Shown here one piece after another: positions 23,701 to 35,052 of a DNA stretch of 64,000 nucleotides; within the stretch, counting starts at the first letter, position 1; each line of letters starts with the position of its first letter. The position numbers and the translations under genes are program-made. This DNA comes from Deuterostichococcus epilithicus (lineage: Eukaryota > Chlorophyta > Trebouxiophyceae > Prasiolales > Stichococcaceae). The notes under the pieces were generated by a model. That model searched no databases. It saw only the letters and a list, made by a program, of their open reading frames with translations, and had not been told where the DNA came from. Location of the stretch: the NCBI GenBank assembly GCA_033439295.1, contig JAVTLE010000014.1:4216001-4280000 (forward strand), written 5' to 3'.

Positions 23701-25557
23701 GCCATATGGCAAACATAGGGTTGGGATGTGGGGTTCTTGTGTCAGCGCAGCGACAGCAGTCTCGTCTCACGAGTCGTTGCCGATGTACAGGCGGGTGGCT
23801 GATGGATGCCGACACGTCTACCTGGCGGAGTGGGACAATCAGGCTCTGCTGTGTCATGCGCCTGGCATGCGCCAGAGGTTCAGGCAGCAGTCCTGATCGC
23901 AGGAGCCGCTCCTTCGTGCCGGCAGAGGGGCGAAGCAGCGGCCGCCCCTAACTTGCCTGTTGCAGCTCTGCGGGTGCGGCTTCATGACAACACGTCGCTT
24001 GACATCATTGACATTTGATACGAAGCCTCACCGCGCCTTCGATGGGCGCCTTGACGACGCGGCCGCCCGTGGCAATGAGGATGGTCTGCGCTGTGATCTT
24101 CCGCTTGCCGCCGCCCGCCAGCGACACCTCGACTGTGTGCGGGTCCGCAAACTCGCCCCAGCCCTCTGCAGCAGCACCAGGCTGCATCGGAGGCTGGGAC
24201 TGAGTTCCCACAAGCGGATCATGACCGTCAAGCCTCCGGCCACCTGGGAGCTGCCATTGCCTTCAACAAGCAGAAATTCAAGACAGCTTCCCGAGGCAAG
24301 CCGGCAGCATAGCTCACCGATCAGCTCGACGCCTGTGTCCTTCAGCAGAGTGTTGTAGACGCCGTTTAGTCGTGCAATCTCCTTTGCCTGCCATACCACG
24401 GCGCAAGCAGCTCAGCAACAATCGCCCCTGCCGTGCACTGGACTTCAAGTCGCTCACACGACTGCTCAATTGATGCAAAACGGCCAGTTTCGTCGGCAAT
24501 ACAAAAGGCGCAGCACAGCAACTCCTGTGTCCCTGACGACGGGGTCAACCGGCAGCTGCAGGGAAGTCGGCGCGGACGAGCGTGTGTGCATGCATGCATG
24601 CTCATGCAGTAGCGTCACACACCTTCTTCTGTATCAGTTTACTCCAGTGGAACTTCGGCTCCCCTGGGATGTCCCAACCGAATCCGCGGGCATCCTTAAA
24701 ATGGTCCGAGAACTCCGACCTGCAGGCGCACAGCATGGCGACTCGTCCAGGGGTATGTATTCGATATGGTCATTGCCAGCTGCAAATGTGGTGCTGCATG
24801 ACGCAGAAAATCACAGGAGTAACTCCGGGAGGAACACTCACCCGAAAACCAGGAGCTTCTTGGGCACGCAGCCCCGGATCACGCACCTGTATGGCACCAA
24901 CTGGTCATGTGTCACAAGAAGCTGCGGCAATGCAGTGCCGCCTCGAGCTGCGTGCAGACCGGAAGCTTGTGATTCATGTGCAGCGGCAGACGTTCGGCAG
25001 CGGTTCGCCTGCCATGCAGGCATGGATTGCAAGTGCATGTTGACGTCCCGGCTGCTCACGTGCCGCCGGCGCCGCCATGTTTGTCGTCAGGGATGAACGC
25101 AAAGGGCAGCTCCACGATGGCCACCTTGGCGCCGTAGTTCTGTGCCGAGAACCTGTGAGCAGCACGACAGGGTCTGATGTCCCTATCATGATGGATGGCA
25201 GCAGGTCCCGGGCTAGCACCGCAGTAGCACATTGTGATCTACAAGTTGTGCAGTCTGATCACGACTGCATCAAAGAATTGCTGGACTTTCAGAAGTCCGT
25301 TTCGGTTACAATTGGCATGCGCCAGAGGTTGACTGTCTTGAGCATTGCCTAAGGTCACCAACTTGAGGCAGTATAAGCTCGCCCAGAAAAGGCGTGCACA
25401 CCTGCGTTCACTTTTACCTCGATGTTTGATCGACGCATATCGATCTCGAGACCTCGCGACCTCACACATGCACTCGTTACCTTGCAGCTCTGGTACCTCC
25501 ACTCCCTGCGCCTATGACGATGAGGTCGAACTCATACTTCCCGCCGTTCTCCGTCAT
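20727..25557 (-). CDS. Glutathione reductase (NADPH)
   Basis: FAD flavoenzyme that reduces glutathione disulfide with NADPH, maintaining the GSH pool. Twelve exons (complement 25481-25557, 25060-25152, 24842-24886, 24623-24719, 24318-24387, 24032-24165, 23523-23692, 23015-23098, 22595-22727, 21977-22168, 21327-21512, 20727-20936) join in phase to 496 residues, the normal length. FAD site GAGSGG at residues 16-21. Redox pair Cys58/Cys63 in [18 protein letters not shown]-binding [13 protein letters not shown] from about residue 198, with Arg-rich [11 protein letters not shown]. Second FAD block [19 protein letters not shown]. Active-site His465 and Glu470 in [29 protein letters not shown] begins without a transit peptide, suggesting the cytosolic form. 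An organellar start upstream cannot be excluded. It is divergent from the lipocalin-like gene. Confidence 0.96.
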
Positions 25558-26341
25558 TCTAGCTTCTGGCTCCGTCATTGCTGGAAGTTCGGTTTGACGC
25601 CGTCCGCACCTCAAGGGGAGTTCCAGGTGAGCTGCACAGAACATGCCTTCCGCCTTATGCAGTGCGCCAGGAAGACCGTGCTTGCGTAATCGGGCACGTG
25701 CGACTCAAGCAAAACCCTGATTCGCACAGGAATCACGTGCGCGGAAGATTCATGTGCGTAGCGGCTGCCGCTCGGCTGCACCTCGGCAATCCGGGAGACA
25801 CTGAAACGCTTCACTGTCAAGCTTAAGACTCACCGGCGCACCTTGACTGTCTTGAAGCAATCGCGGCTGCTGCGGCTTGCCATGCGGGCCGATCTGCGCG
25901 GAGACATGCTCGCGCCTGTACGGCAGAGCGAGATGCCCGGCTGCAGCCAGACACGATCATTCGTGGCATGGAGCAGGGACCGGCAGCAGGTGCGGAGCGT
26001 TTCAGACGATACGCAGCGCACCTTGGCTGGCATGCTGACGAGGCGTATCTTTTGTGTGCGTTGGACGTGCTGGTCGACTGACAGAGAGCCAACATCCATA
26101 TCCACATGATCATAAAGCAGCTGCAACGACTCGGCATGGTGTGCTTGCAGGCACCCTAACGGCTGCCGCATCCCTTTGCACAGTGTTGATCTGGCTTGCT
26201 TGCGGTGCCACACAACAGCGCAGCGCTTTGGCGCATCTGCGCGGTTGTTGCAAGCTGGTAGCTTTCCAGTAGCCGTTTCAGCGAACAGCAACAATCCTGG
26301 AGCAGTGTCGAGGGAGCGGAAGTGGGGAGACCTCAGACCAG
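25558..26341. promoter_or_regulatory. Divergent promoter region between glutathione reductase and lipocalin-like genes
   Basis: 784 bases between two divergent start codons, so both promoters and 5' leaders lie here. I see no TATA box or named regulatory motif that I would defend. Short open frames on either strand show no family signature. Confidence 0.4.
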
Positions 26342-28427
26342 ATGTCATTTTCAGATTTGGCAGGCTGCCTTGACGGCAGCGCCTCCGGCTTCATGAAGAA
26401 GTCGTTCTCCATTGACAGCAGCCTGTCAATGGTTTCGCATCATGCGGCGCCTCGGTGCCACGCGGACCGCCCGGCGGAACACGGCGGCCACAGTCTCGGC
26501 CTAACGGGACTGAAGACGCTGCATGAGGACCGGTGAACTCTTGTTTCCTGAACAAGCATAGGTGCTCGTCACTCCTACCTTATTGCTAATGCATGTGCAC
26601 GCGCCCGATGTATGTGCGTGTCCGCTTTGCAATGTGATCAGTGGTTGGAGTTGCTCAGTGCAGGGGTCGCAGCCCGCCGGGAGCGTCGCCACGCGCCGTG
26701 CCGCCGCTCTCGCCGCTTGCCCCTGATACGCCTATCGCCAGCCCCAAGCGCGCCGCCTCGCTCGAAGTGCCGGCCCTGGCGAGCATCGTCGGCGGCCGTG
26801 GTCGTGGCGGCAGCACCCTGCGCAACGTCCTGCTGGTCACAGTGACGGCGCTGGCCGCCCTCGCCGCCGCGGTGATGCTGGCGCCAGCGTCGCTGACCTA
26901 CATGCTGGAGCTGGGCGGCGGCGGCGGAGGTGCGGAGCCGGACGTGGACTACTCGCAAATCGCAGCTGGCTGCGCCAACATCGACGCGTTGTCCAACTTC
27001 AACATGACAAGGTGCAGAGCGGCTTTCAGGATGCGGACGCGGCATTGCGGCGCCTGAGCAACTATCGGTGGATGCCAGGCTTTCTGCCAGATTTGGATGG
27101 GCAAGCCACGCCTCAGGACGCGCTGCTGACCCCTGCATGCTGTATCAGCAACATACCGAGGACGACTTTCCTGTGCGACGGCAGCCGACAAAGTTTTTGA
27201 AGCACATAAACACATGCCAAGATCACCACAGCATCTCCCAGGTCGGTATGTTCCCCTGCAGATTTGCTGGCGACTGGCACCACCTCGTGTGGATGCATTC
27301 CTCGTCAGAAGCATCAGCCTGGGCGTCAGTGGTCGGCCACAAGTGCACCACCGCCAGATTCTCGGAGCGGACCGCGGCACCAGTGCCTCGGCGCGCCAGC
27401 AAGAGGCAGCAGCCCAGCGACGACGGCTGCACTGGCAGCAGCGACAAGCCTGCCAGCTACCGCAGCGGCAGCAGCGGCAACAGTTTTGACGTTACCTTCA
27501 CGCACCGGCCCCAGCCAGAGACGGCCGCAAGCGGGCACAGGCAATGGGAAGCAGGGGATGCGACCATTGTGGTTGCGGGCGCCGGCAGCGTAGCCGACAG
27601 GCAGGCGCCTGCCAGGTTGCAGGTGCAGCACCCACTCTGCCGTGTGCTGCACGTGTGTGAGACACATGGCATTACGCTTGCAATCGGCTGCGCTGCCGCA
27701 GCAGCGCCGCAGCAGCGTTTGCACGGAACGGCCTTCAGGAGGTCGGGTGCTTTTATTTTTATGGATGGCACCCTTTCATAGTAGCGCCTGGTCGGCGCAC
27801 AGGCGTTAGCGGCACCAGTCACGAAGCAGAGCATTCTGTCGGCACTGAAGCATGCAGCCACATCTCCTGTCGGCCACAGGAGCAGAAGCAGCAACGGCTT
27901 TGCAGTGGTTCAACATGCAGGACAAACTTCCATAATCTCCTACGGACGTTTGACGCTGCAGGTTCGGCTGGAGAGTGGGCACGTGCTGCCGTACCATGTG
28001 GTGGCGACAGATTACGACTCCTGGGCGCTCATGTGCACGACGTCCGCCTCCCTCGGTGGCCAAAAGCCTGCACAGGTGCGTCTTGGAAGTTTGGGGTGTC
28101 TGCAACCATGCCGCCATCCCACCGGCGCCGCACAGAATGCCGGGGCATCTCCGATGATGCCTTGCGGCGCATTTCCAGCCCGTCTTATTGCGTCCCAAGG
28201 CACGTATTGGCCGCTATCGCTGCTGCTCGCCTGCTGTTCCATTGCCTTCGGCCGAGGCTCGCACTCGTGCTGCACAGGTGCTGGCGCTGCTGTCGCGCAG
28301 CTGGACGCACGACCCCCTGGACGTCGGCGATCGGCTCAACGAGCTGGCCGAGCGGGACCTCCCCTGGAAAGAGGCTGTCTTTGCGCCATCCGCCGCCTGC
28401 GCCGCCGCCGCCGCCACTGCCGACTGA
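26342..28427 (+). CDS. Single-pass membrane protein with a lipocalin-like domain
   Basis: Five exons (26342-26532, 26664-27011, 27262-27622, 27962-28075, 28278-28427) join in phase to 387 residues. The N-terminal about 115 residues are Ser/Pro/basic and have no signal peptide. One hydrophobic anchor follows at about residues 118-140 (NVLLVTVTALAALAAAVMLA), then a Gly-rich spacer. The lumenal or external part begins with DALSNFNMTRFAGDWHHLVW, which carries the lipocalin G-x-W motif at residues 183-185. It later shows RLESGHVLPYHVVATDYDSW, like the lipocalin strand pair ending in D-Y-x-x-x-A-L. The fold would bind a small hydrophobic ligand. A Ser/Arg-rich insert sits between strands. A lipocalin behind a signal anchor is unusual. 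Family assignment rests on two motifs only and needs structural confirmation. Confidence 0.55.
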
Positions 28428-28871
28428 GGGTTTTCATCGGCGCCTGCAGACCCAAATGTTGCTCCGGTTGCGCGGCCCGACCATTGGCGCACCGGGCCCC
28501 CGAATGGGACTCTGGTCATCGCCCACAAGACGAGCTTGAACAGATTCAAGCAGCTTGTAGAGGTTCAAGCAGTTTGAAAGCGATGCAAGCTGAGGGATGC
28601 TAAGGAGGCATCATGCATTAGTGTATGTCCCGAAGGAGCGAAGGAGTGAGAGGAGAAGGAACTGATAGACGAATGAGAATTTGAACGCTTTGCGATGACT
28701 TATTTAGTATTTGGCTTCTAGTCACTAGGTTTAGAAGCCATGATTTTGGACGGTCGGATGCTGCAAAGTTGAAGTTGCAAGTCTCATTAGATAGGCTAGC
28801 TTTCCTTTAAGTGCAAGTCAACAAGGAGCTCGTCTTTCTCTCGACCTCAATCGGTACATGAAAAACAAGGT
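28428..28871. other. AT-richer intergenic segment
   Basis: Base composition drops visibly towards A+T after the lipocalin gene, especially 28590-28860, unlike neighbouring exons. It includes a short inverted pair: TTGGCTTCTA near 28712 and TAGAAGCCAT near 28731, forming a potential hairpin. There is no recognised gene. Confidence 0.4.
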
Positions 28872-29285
28872 GTGTGCGGCGCCTCCACAAACTATCCAAC
28901 TGCAACTAGGAATGTTCCTGTTGGGGACTCGACGGCATTATCATCTCAGGCACCGATCATAGGTTATAACGCTGTTGTAGCCTCTTCCGCCGCTGCTACT
29001 GAAACAGCATCGCGATCCATCCTCTTGATGTTCTGCCGCACCATGCAATGTAAGGCCGCCGCATTGGCAGTGCCTCCGCCGCACAAGGGAAATCAACGTT
29101 GCAAATATTTGAACGAAGGCCATGGCGAGTATGAAGGTTTCTGTTCAGTGTTGCAATTTCGAAGGGTGGGAGGTCTGTTCGAAGAACGTGTCGTCATTCC
29201 ACTGGCTTCAATCCAATCTTCATTGTTGAAAGGCGCTGAAAGTGTTGACGTGCTGATGTCTCGCGAGGTCTATATATCAGAGTAG
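28872..29285 (+). CDS. Hypothetical open frame of 137 residues, low GC
   Basis: An uninterrupted frame starting MCGASTNYPTATRNVPVG and ending MSREVYISE, with a mixed, protein-like composition (GEYEGFCSVLQFRRVGGLFE). Codon use is more A/T-ending than in the surrounding genes. No family is recognised, no introns are evident and no transposon hallmark was found beside it. It could be a remnant of an insertion, an exon of an unmodelled gene, or chance. Confidence 0.25.
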   Translation: MCGASTNYPTATRNVPVGDSTALSSQAPIIGYNAVVASSAAATETASRSILLMFCRTMQCKAAALAVPPPHKGNQRCKYLNEGHGEYEGFCSVLQFRRVGGLFEERVVIPLASIQSSLLKGAESVDVLMSREVYISE

Positions 29286-30379
29286 CTTGGCTTACCGGCA
29301 CATGTCTCACGCACTCACTACTGTACGAATGCGCTCTCAGAACGGATGATCTCTGCCACTGCTGATTGGCCAAAAAGGCAGCAGCTGCCACTTGCCGCCC
29401 TGCTGTGTTAAGCCAGTCCGCCGTTGCCGCCGGTGAACCAACGGACAACGACTGACCGCACCAACAGAAATGAGCCTGGCAACCGAGAGATAGACAAACG
29501 AATACGTGAAAGCAGAATGAAACAGAAGGACGGGGCATCATGTCCCGCTGAGCATGCTGCCTCCATGACACCCCGCATTCTGAATGAGCAACCCAGAGTT
29601 CAACTCTCACAGACTATGTCCAGTCTCGTCATGCGCTGCTAGCTCTCTTGCACGAAGTCCATTACACGCTCACGTCGCAAACTCCACTCAGAGTCCGCCA
29701 CCTCTTTTGAGGCGGCAATGCGCTGGGCGGCTTGAGGAAGCCGGTTCCATCCTGTGTGTTCTGGCAGATTACCTGTCGATAGGTAGAGGCTATTATCGGC
29801 CGTCAGTTGGCCGTCCGGCCCCTTCGGCGGCGCCAAGGTGTGGCATCGAGTCTACATCCTGCTGAAGGAATTACTACAGGTAGTGGTGCTGTGCTGACGC
29901 GCCACGCCATGCTGATTGGCGCCGGTAGCGAGAGTTTCTGGTGATCAAGTCGTGCCTGCGACGTGGAAGGTGGCCGCATCCCCTGCCATGCCTGGCAAGC
30001 ACGAAAGCCGCCCCCGCCTGGCCGCACTGCCCCGCCAACGCCGCCATTGCATGCCAGGACATCATCGATGATGCGACTGCCCTGCTGGAGCGCCGCCCTC
30101 ACAGCAGCTTCGGTTCCATTGCTGCTGAGTTGGTGGGCTGCTGCGTTTGCTGCGAAGTGCCGCCTGCTGCGGAGGATGCCTGCTGCTGAACAGGCAACGG
30201 GCCGGCTCGCTTGCCGCTGCGGATCCCATTTCTCACAGGCGGGCGCTGCTGGCAGGGCCAACAGGCTGCCGACCGCCACTGGTGGCAGCCTCTGCACAGG
30301 GAGCGGCACGCATCCTCGCCGTACCGTGCTTGAACGCTGTGTCTGCTTGCCTGTGCAGGCGGTGCGCCATGGGCGCCTC
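29286..30379. other. Unassigned gap before the bZIP gene
   Basis: About 1.1 kb, the 3' side of both flanking genes. Open frames near 29960-30190 exist on both strands in the same place, so neither is convincing. Nothing else is recognised. Confidence 0.35.
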
Positions 30380-33100
30380 CTACTGGCTAGAGCGCAGCCG
30401 GCGGGCGACCTCCGTTGCCGAGTGGCCGGCCTCCAGTAGCTGCCGAACCTTCCCTGCGCCAGCATGAGGCAAGGGAACACGTGTCAGCATGTCGCTTCAG
30501 GTGCAGGTAGGCCGCCTGCCTCGCCGGCTGACACCGTCTCAATTGTGCCTGAGGCAGCCCGCCCTCATGGACAGGCAAGCGAGTGCACCACGCCTGCCGC
30601 CAGAGGCACTCCTTGCTACCTGCTCCCAGCTGCGATGCCTCTGCAGCTTGGACTGCTACACACTCGCTCCCCTCAAAGGCTTGCCCATAAAGTAGTGTTT
30701 CAATCTTGCAGAAGCGCAATCAGTGGCGTCCAATCGTGTGCAGAGGCGCACCGCCGGTGGAGACGTCGGCCTGCGCCAGGGCGGCGAGCGCCTTCAGCGC
30801 GGCGTCCTCCTCCCGCAGCGCTCGCAGCTGCGCCTCCAGCTCGGTGCGGCGCGCCTTGCCCCGGTAGTACGCCTCCAGCGCGGACGCCCGGTTGCGCTCC
30901 CGCCTGTGCGGATGCAAGCTTGGTGGCTTTGTTCAACGTGTCGAGGTGGTAGGACGTCTCCCAGGTCGATGGGGAAGAATACAGCTAGATGCGGGTCTGA
31001 AGAGGCCCGCCCCGGTGGTAGGACGCCTCCGACGCCGACGCCAGATCGTGCTGTTGCCTGCAGCAGAACTGACTGATGTCTGGTGAAGACGAAAAGAGCA
31101 TGGAACCATATAGGTCCGAGGGGCTGAGGAGATTGAAAAGGGTTTGTGTGGGAGTCTGAGCATGATACTGCAGCGGGGAACAGTTGCAGGTGGCCTCGAG
31201 CTTGGCCTGTAAAGGCAAGAAGCGCTGCGGCTGACGGCCCACCTGCGTGCCAGCGCCTCGGCCGAGGACGAGTACTTTGTACGACCGCCCTTGCGAGGGC
31301 GCCCTTCCTCCGCGCCACTGCCCGGTCCCACCTCGGGTGGCTCGTTATGTTTCCGAGGCCGCCCCACCTGCTTGTGAAGAGGCAGTCTTCAGTAGCGGTA
31401 TTTGATATGTCACACAGTCAACACCCCTAGACTCCAGAGGAATGTGCCGGCTGCCATGCAAACAGGTCAGTAAATACCCCTAGCTACCCATCTTGATCAA
31501 GCCCCTTTCATTCCCCTCGCATCCACCCCGCCCGCATGAACAGGATAGCTCACGGTAGGCTAGAACGCCCGCATCTAACAGCTGTAGAGCGCAGATATGC
31601 CGTGCTCCCACCTCCATAGCGCTGCCTCCCACATTTGAACGATGATTGCAGCCATACTCGCCTTGGGTCGGTCGCCAGGTTCTAGCACTGCTGCCTCCGC
31701 CGCAGCCATCGCCTCCGCCGCCGTCGCGTGCCACGATGTTCGGCGAGCGGAGCTGAGTGCCGGCACCGGCACCGCCGCATTACCGCTGCCCGCGCCGATG
31801 CCACCGCTGTCCTCCTCGAAGTCCGGCCGCCAGTTCCCGTCCGAGTCGCTGCTGCTGCCAGCGCGGCGGCCCTTGCGCTGGGTCGCCCGCCGCTGCGGAC
31901 GCGCCGGCGGAGGCGAGAGGCACAATGGCGGCAACTGCTCCCAAGCTGGCGCGCCCCACGCTGCTTCGACGCCAGCCAGCGGGTCACACGGTGCCTGCGG
32001 CAGCCCGCCGGCGTGTGGCGACGGCGGCAGCCTCGGCGGTTGCGGGAAAGGTTCGTGCGGCACGACGCTGCTGTCGCCGCCGTCGCCACTTCCCAGCCGG
32101 TGCATGTGCGGCGCACTGGGCATGCTGTTGGTGCGGGCGCCGAGGCTGTAGCCGGGGGGCAGTGGCAATGTGCCGCCGTCGATGTCCGCATCCCTGTTCA
32201 AAGGCCAGCCGCTGGTGCCGCCATAGTGGCCGAGCTGCGGCGCCGCCCGGTAGTGGCTGCATATGGCCGCGGTCCTCTGAACGCCCAGTTCGGACAGCAG
32301 CGGCGACAGCAAGCTGTTTGGCGCCGACTGTGTTGACAAACCGCTGCCCGTCAGGCCCATGCTGCTCAGGCCGGCGTCCATGCCGTTGAACGGCCAAGCG
32401 TCTGCTAGCTGCCCGTGACCCAGCGCCGGCAGTATCAGGCCGCCGCCGCAAAAGTCGTTGCTGCCAAAGGCACTGCTGAAACTGCTGGAGATTCCGCCAC
32501 ATCCGGCGAGGCGGTCGTCCGCCGGGGCCCTGCGGCGGTGCAAGCTCTGCCGTGGCAGCGCAACTTCAGCGCTGGCATGCCCGCCCGCCCCCCCGTGCGT
32601 CGCCTCCCACCCTGCCATCAACGTGTCGATGGAGGCGCCGCCGTTGGGGTCGGCACTCACCGAGCGCTGGCCCGCGCTAGGGCCGCTCCTCTGCAGCTTG
32701 TGCTGCAGCTCTGCGGGCGCAGACCTGCGCGTGGAGCTCAGCCGTGGCAGCGGTGGGCGGCCAGCACCGCCGCCTGGGCTGGCATGGCCGGCTGCGCCGA
32801 TGCTGCAGCCGCCAATGCCACGATGGATGAACTGCGCCGGCGGCTGGTGTTGAGCGTCGCCGGACGGCTGGCCGCACAGGAAAGACAGGGCGCTGGCCAT
32901 GTCCGCTGCGCCGGCGCTGCCCGACAGCCCGCCGGGCAGGTCAGCCCGAGGGCTGTGCATTCCTGAGTGGCCCGTGCAGCCGCCGCCGTCTGGACGCAGC
33001 GGCTGGTGCTGTGGCACCGGCAACGGCAGCAGGTGCTGCGGCGCCGACGCCCACAGCTGCGGCAGGCCATAGACCCCCGCTGAAGAACACCAGGCGCCGC
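30380..33100 (-). CDS. AT-hook/bZIP transcription factor with a C-terminal HTH-like tail, 5' end missing
   Basis: Four secure exons (complement 31662-33100, 31243-31367, 30752-30903, 30380-30453) join in phase. Exon one encodes a long Gly/Ser/Pro-rich, probably disordered region ending in an acidic Ser stretch. Exon two has two AT-hook cores, VGRPRKHN and EGRPRKGG. The junction of exons two and three makes a bZIP: basic RRRERNRASALEAYYRGKAR followed by leucine heptads in LEAQLRALREEDAALKALAA. The canonical N-x7-R arginine of the basic region is replaced by Tyr. The last exon encodes KVRQLLEAGHSATEVARRLR and stops soon after; this resembles the recognition HTH of resolvases. It likely binds DNA as a dimer in the nucleus. 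The 5' boundary at 33100 is an inferred splice acceptor (ATTGCGCAG); the start exon was not found. Confidence 0.68.
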
Positions 33101-35052
33101 CTGCGCAATAGCCGAGGATCGCATCGGCAGATGCGGGCAGCGAGAGACGAAGACCACATTGGCGAACTGCAAGGGATCCACTGCAAAGCAAGGCATGCAT
33201 CCACGCTACAATGCGCCATGGCCACATGCCAAGGCTGGTTGCACGATACATGCCGGCCGCTACTGACATCCTTGAATGGAGTTGGTTGACAGTCAGGTCC
33301 AGACGTCCGAGAAAGCACCCGGTTCTACACATCACGACGAGCTTGCGCAAGACAGCATCAACTTGTTGCAGCATGTGCCGCGGCAATGGTCGGCACTGTG
33401 GTATGCGCTGATCGCTGGAAGACAAAACCCAGCAGCACGGAGGATTCAGCATTGATACATACCTTGGGCCTGGACATGCGACAAAATACGGCCGTCATCA
33501 CCCCCGACAGCGGTCCGGCTTGCCGCCGTCGGCACAACTCTGGCGCCATCGCTGCTGCTCCGGCGGCCTTCCTTCCCTCTGCGTGTCCGCAGGTCAGTGT
33601 CCAGCTCGCCAATAGGGCAGCACAAGTGTTTCTGGCAGCAGGATTGGCTTCGACAAGGCATGCACTACCCCGCTGCTGGTACGACTGTCGTGGCGGAGTA
33701 GCTATCCTGTGTAGCGTGAATCGCAGTAGAATGCGGTGTGTGACCGTCCGGGCGCAGCCAGCCGCCGACCAAGGGCCCTGCATTTGAGTCTGCGATGCGT
33801 CCTAATGATGCACGCCCGTGGCTGCAGAAGTGCGCATCAGCGGACACGCCGTCTTGGGAACCAATTCCGCAGTTGTATTAGTTGGGTAGTCGAGTTGCGG
33901 TTGCTGACGACCCTACCCGCCCCGATCGCGGGGCTGCAGCGTCTTGATCAGGCGCGCGGTAGCGCTCGTGTAATCTGGCGTGCGGTGCTTAGGCGCACTA
34001 GCATCGGCGCCGCTGCTTTCCCGAGGTGTGAAATATTTGGGGGTCACTCGAGACTGCCCTCGAGAGAGCTCTGCCAATGGATCTTGGATGACAGGGGCGC
34101 GCTGACAGGGACCGATCGACTCAGGAGCATGCAATCGACGTGTGTACACGCACCCGTCTTGCATGGCGCCGCCTGGCCACAACACTTCCGTGACCGGAGG
34201 TCGGCGGTGCTTTATGGAGCAATGACGGCAGCTTGCTGGGAGGGTCGCGGTGGCTGCAGCCGGCGCAATTGGGTTTGGCGCCACATATCGGCTGCGCGCT
34301 GATCCTTCCGCACCGCTGGTGCCCGCAAACAGCCGGCCCTATCCTCTCTGATGAAAGAAATTTTCTCATCATCTGAAAGCACGGCTGAGTCTATCCGGCC
34401 ATCTTTCCCCAGGCTGCGCATCGCGCACCCAGAGAGAAGTTATGTAGGTCAGGCGAAGCTGTTGGACTGCGTACTCGAGCTGCGAATCACGCTGTGCTGC
34501 GTGCTACAAAGGTCTGGCAATCGCCAATTTGGCAGGTACAATCATTTCCGCATCATGACTCCGCCAATATGTCACTCACGCTTGCGTCGCTTCTGCAAGG
34601 CAGAGTCAGTAAGACATATGGATCATCGGCTGAAAGATAACTACTTGTTTGCGACCGCGAGTGCGCCGGCGTTTGAGCAATTGCGTCATGATGAGTCACG
34701 CACTGAGTCACACACTAAACCCTGAGCTACGGCAGTACAGATCTCGAAACACCAGCACGATACAGCAGGTTGAGTATGTTAGTGCTCAATTTTTGATGGA
34801 AGCTGTGCTCCAGAGGTCATTGAAGAAGGAGTTGAACGTACCTTGTGGCCAGAAGAATGGCGAAGGTACATGCGACTATGTGTCACGTGCAGACATGTCG
34901 CATGGCCGAAAAATAGGGCCACCGCCAAGTAGCACCATGAACCTGCAATGCTTATTCGGCAGTCTCCGGCGTCGTACAGGAATGCGACAAACAGCAATGC
35001 CTAGTGATGATCCAGATCGAATCAGAGGAGCAACCCAGTAGGCAATCCCCCG
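33101..35052. other. Divergent intergenic region, possibly with the first bZIP exon
   Basis: Almost 2 kb between the divergent bZIP and tRNA dehydratase genes. It must hold the dehydratase promoter and presumably the missing first exon and promoter of the bZIP gene. Bases 34330-35040 are less GC-rich. Open frames on both strands (for example 34351-34725 plus) show no recognised family. Confidence 0.4.

Noticed and set aside
29960-30190. Coding exon around the frame with DIIDDATALLERRPHSSFG
   Set aside because: The antisense frame is equally open and equally plausible in composition. No splice partners were found.
30403-30453. Resolvase/transposase fragment from the HTH-like sequence
   Set aside because: It is only about 20 residues, joins in phase to the bZIP exon and is followed at once by a stop. 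No catalytic domain or terminal repeats are nearby.
31575-33452. A single long minus-strand frame as a complete protein
   Set aside because: Only the part from about 33100 to 31662 behaves as an exon. The upstream part follows a better splice acceptor, and the downstream part runs past the GC donor into non-conserved sequence.
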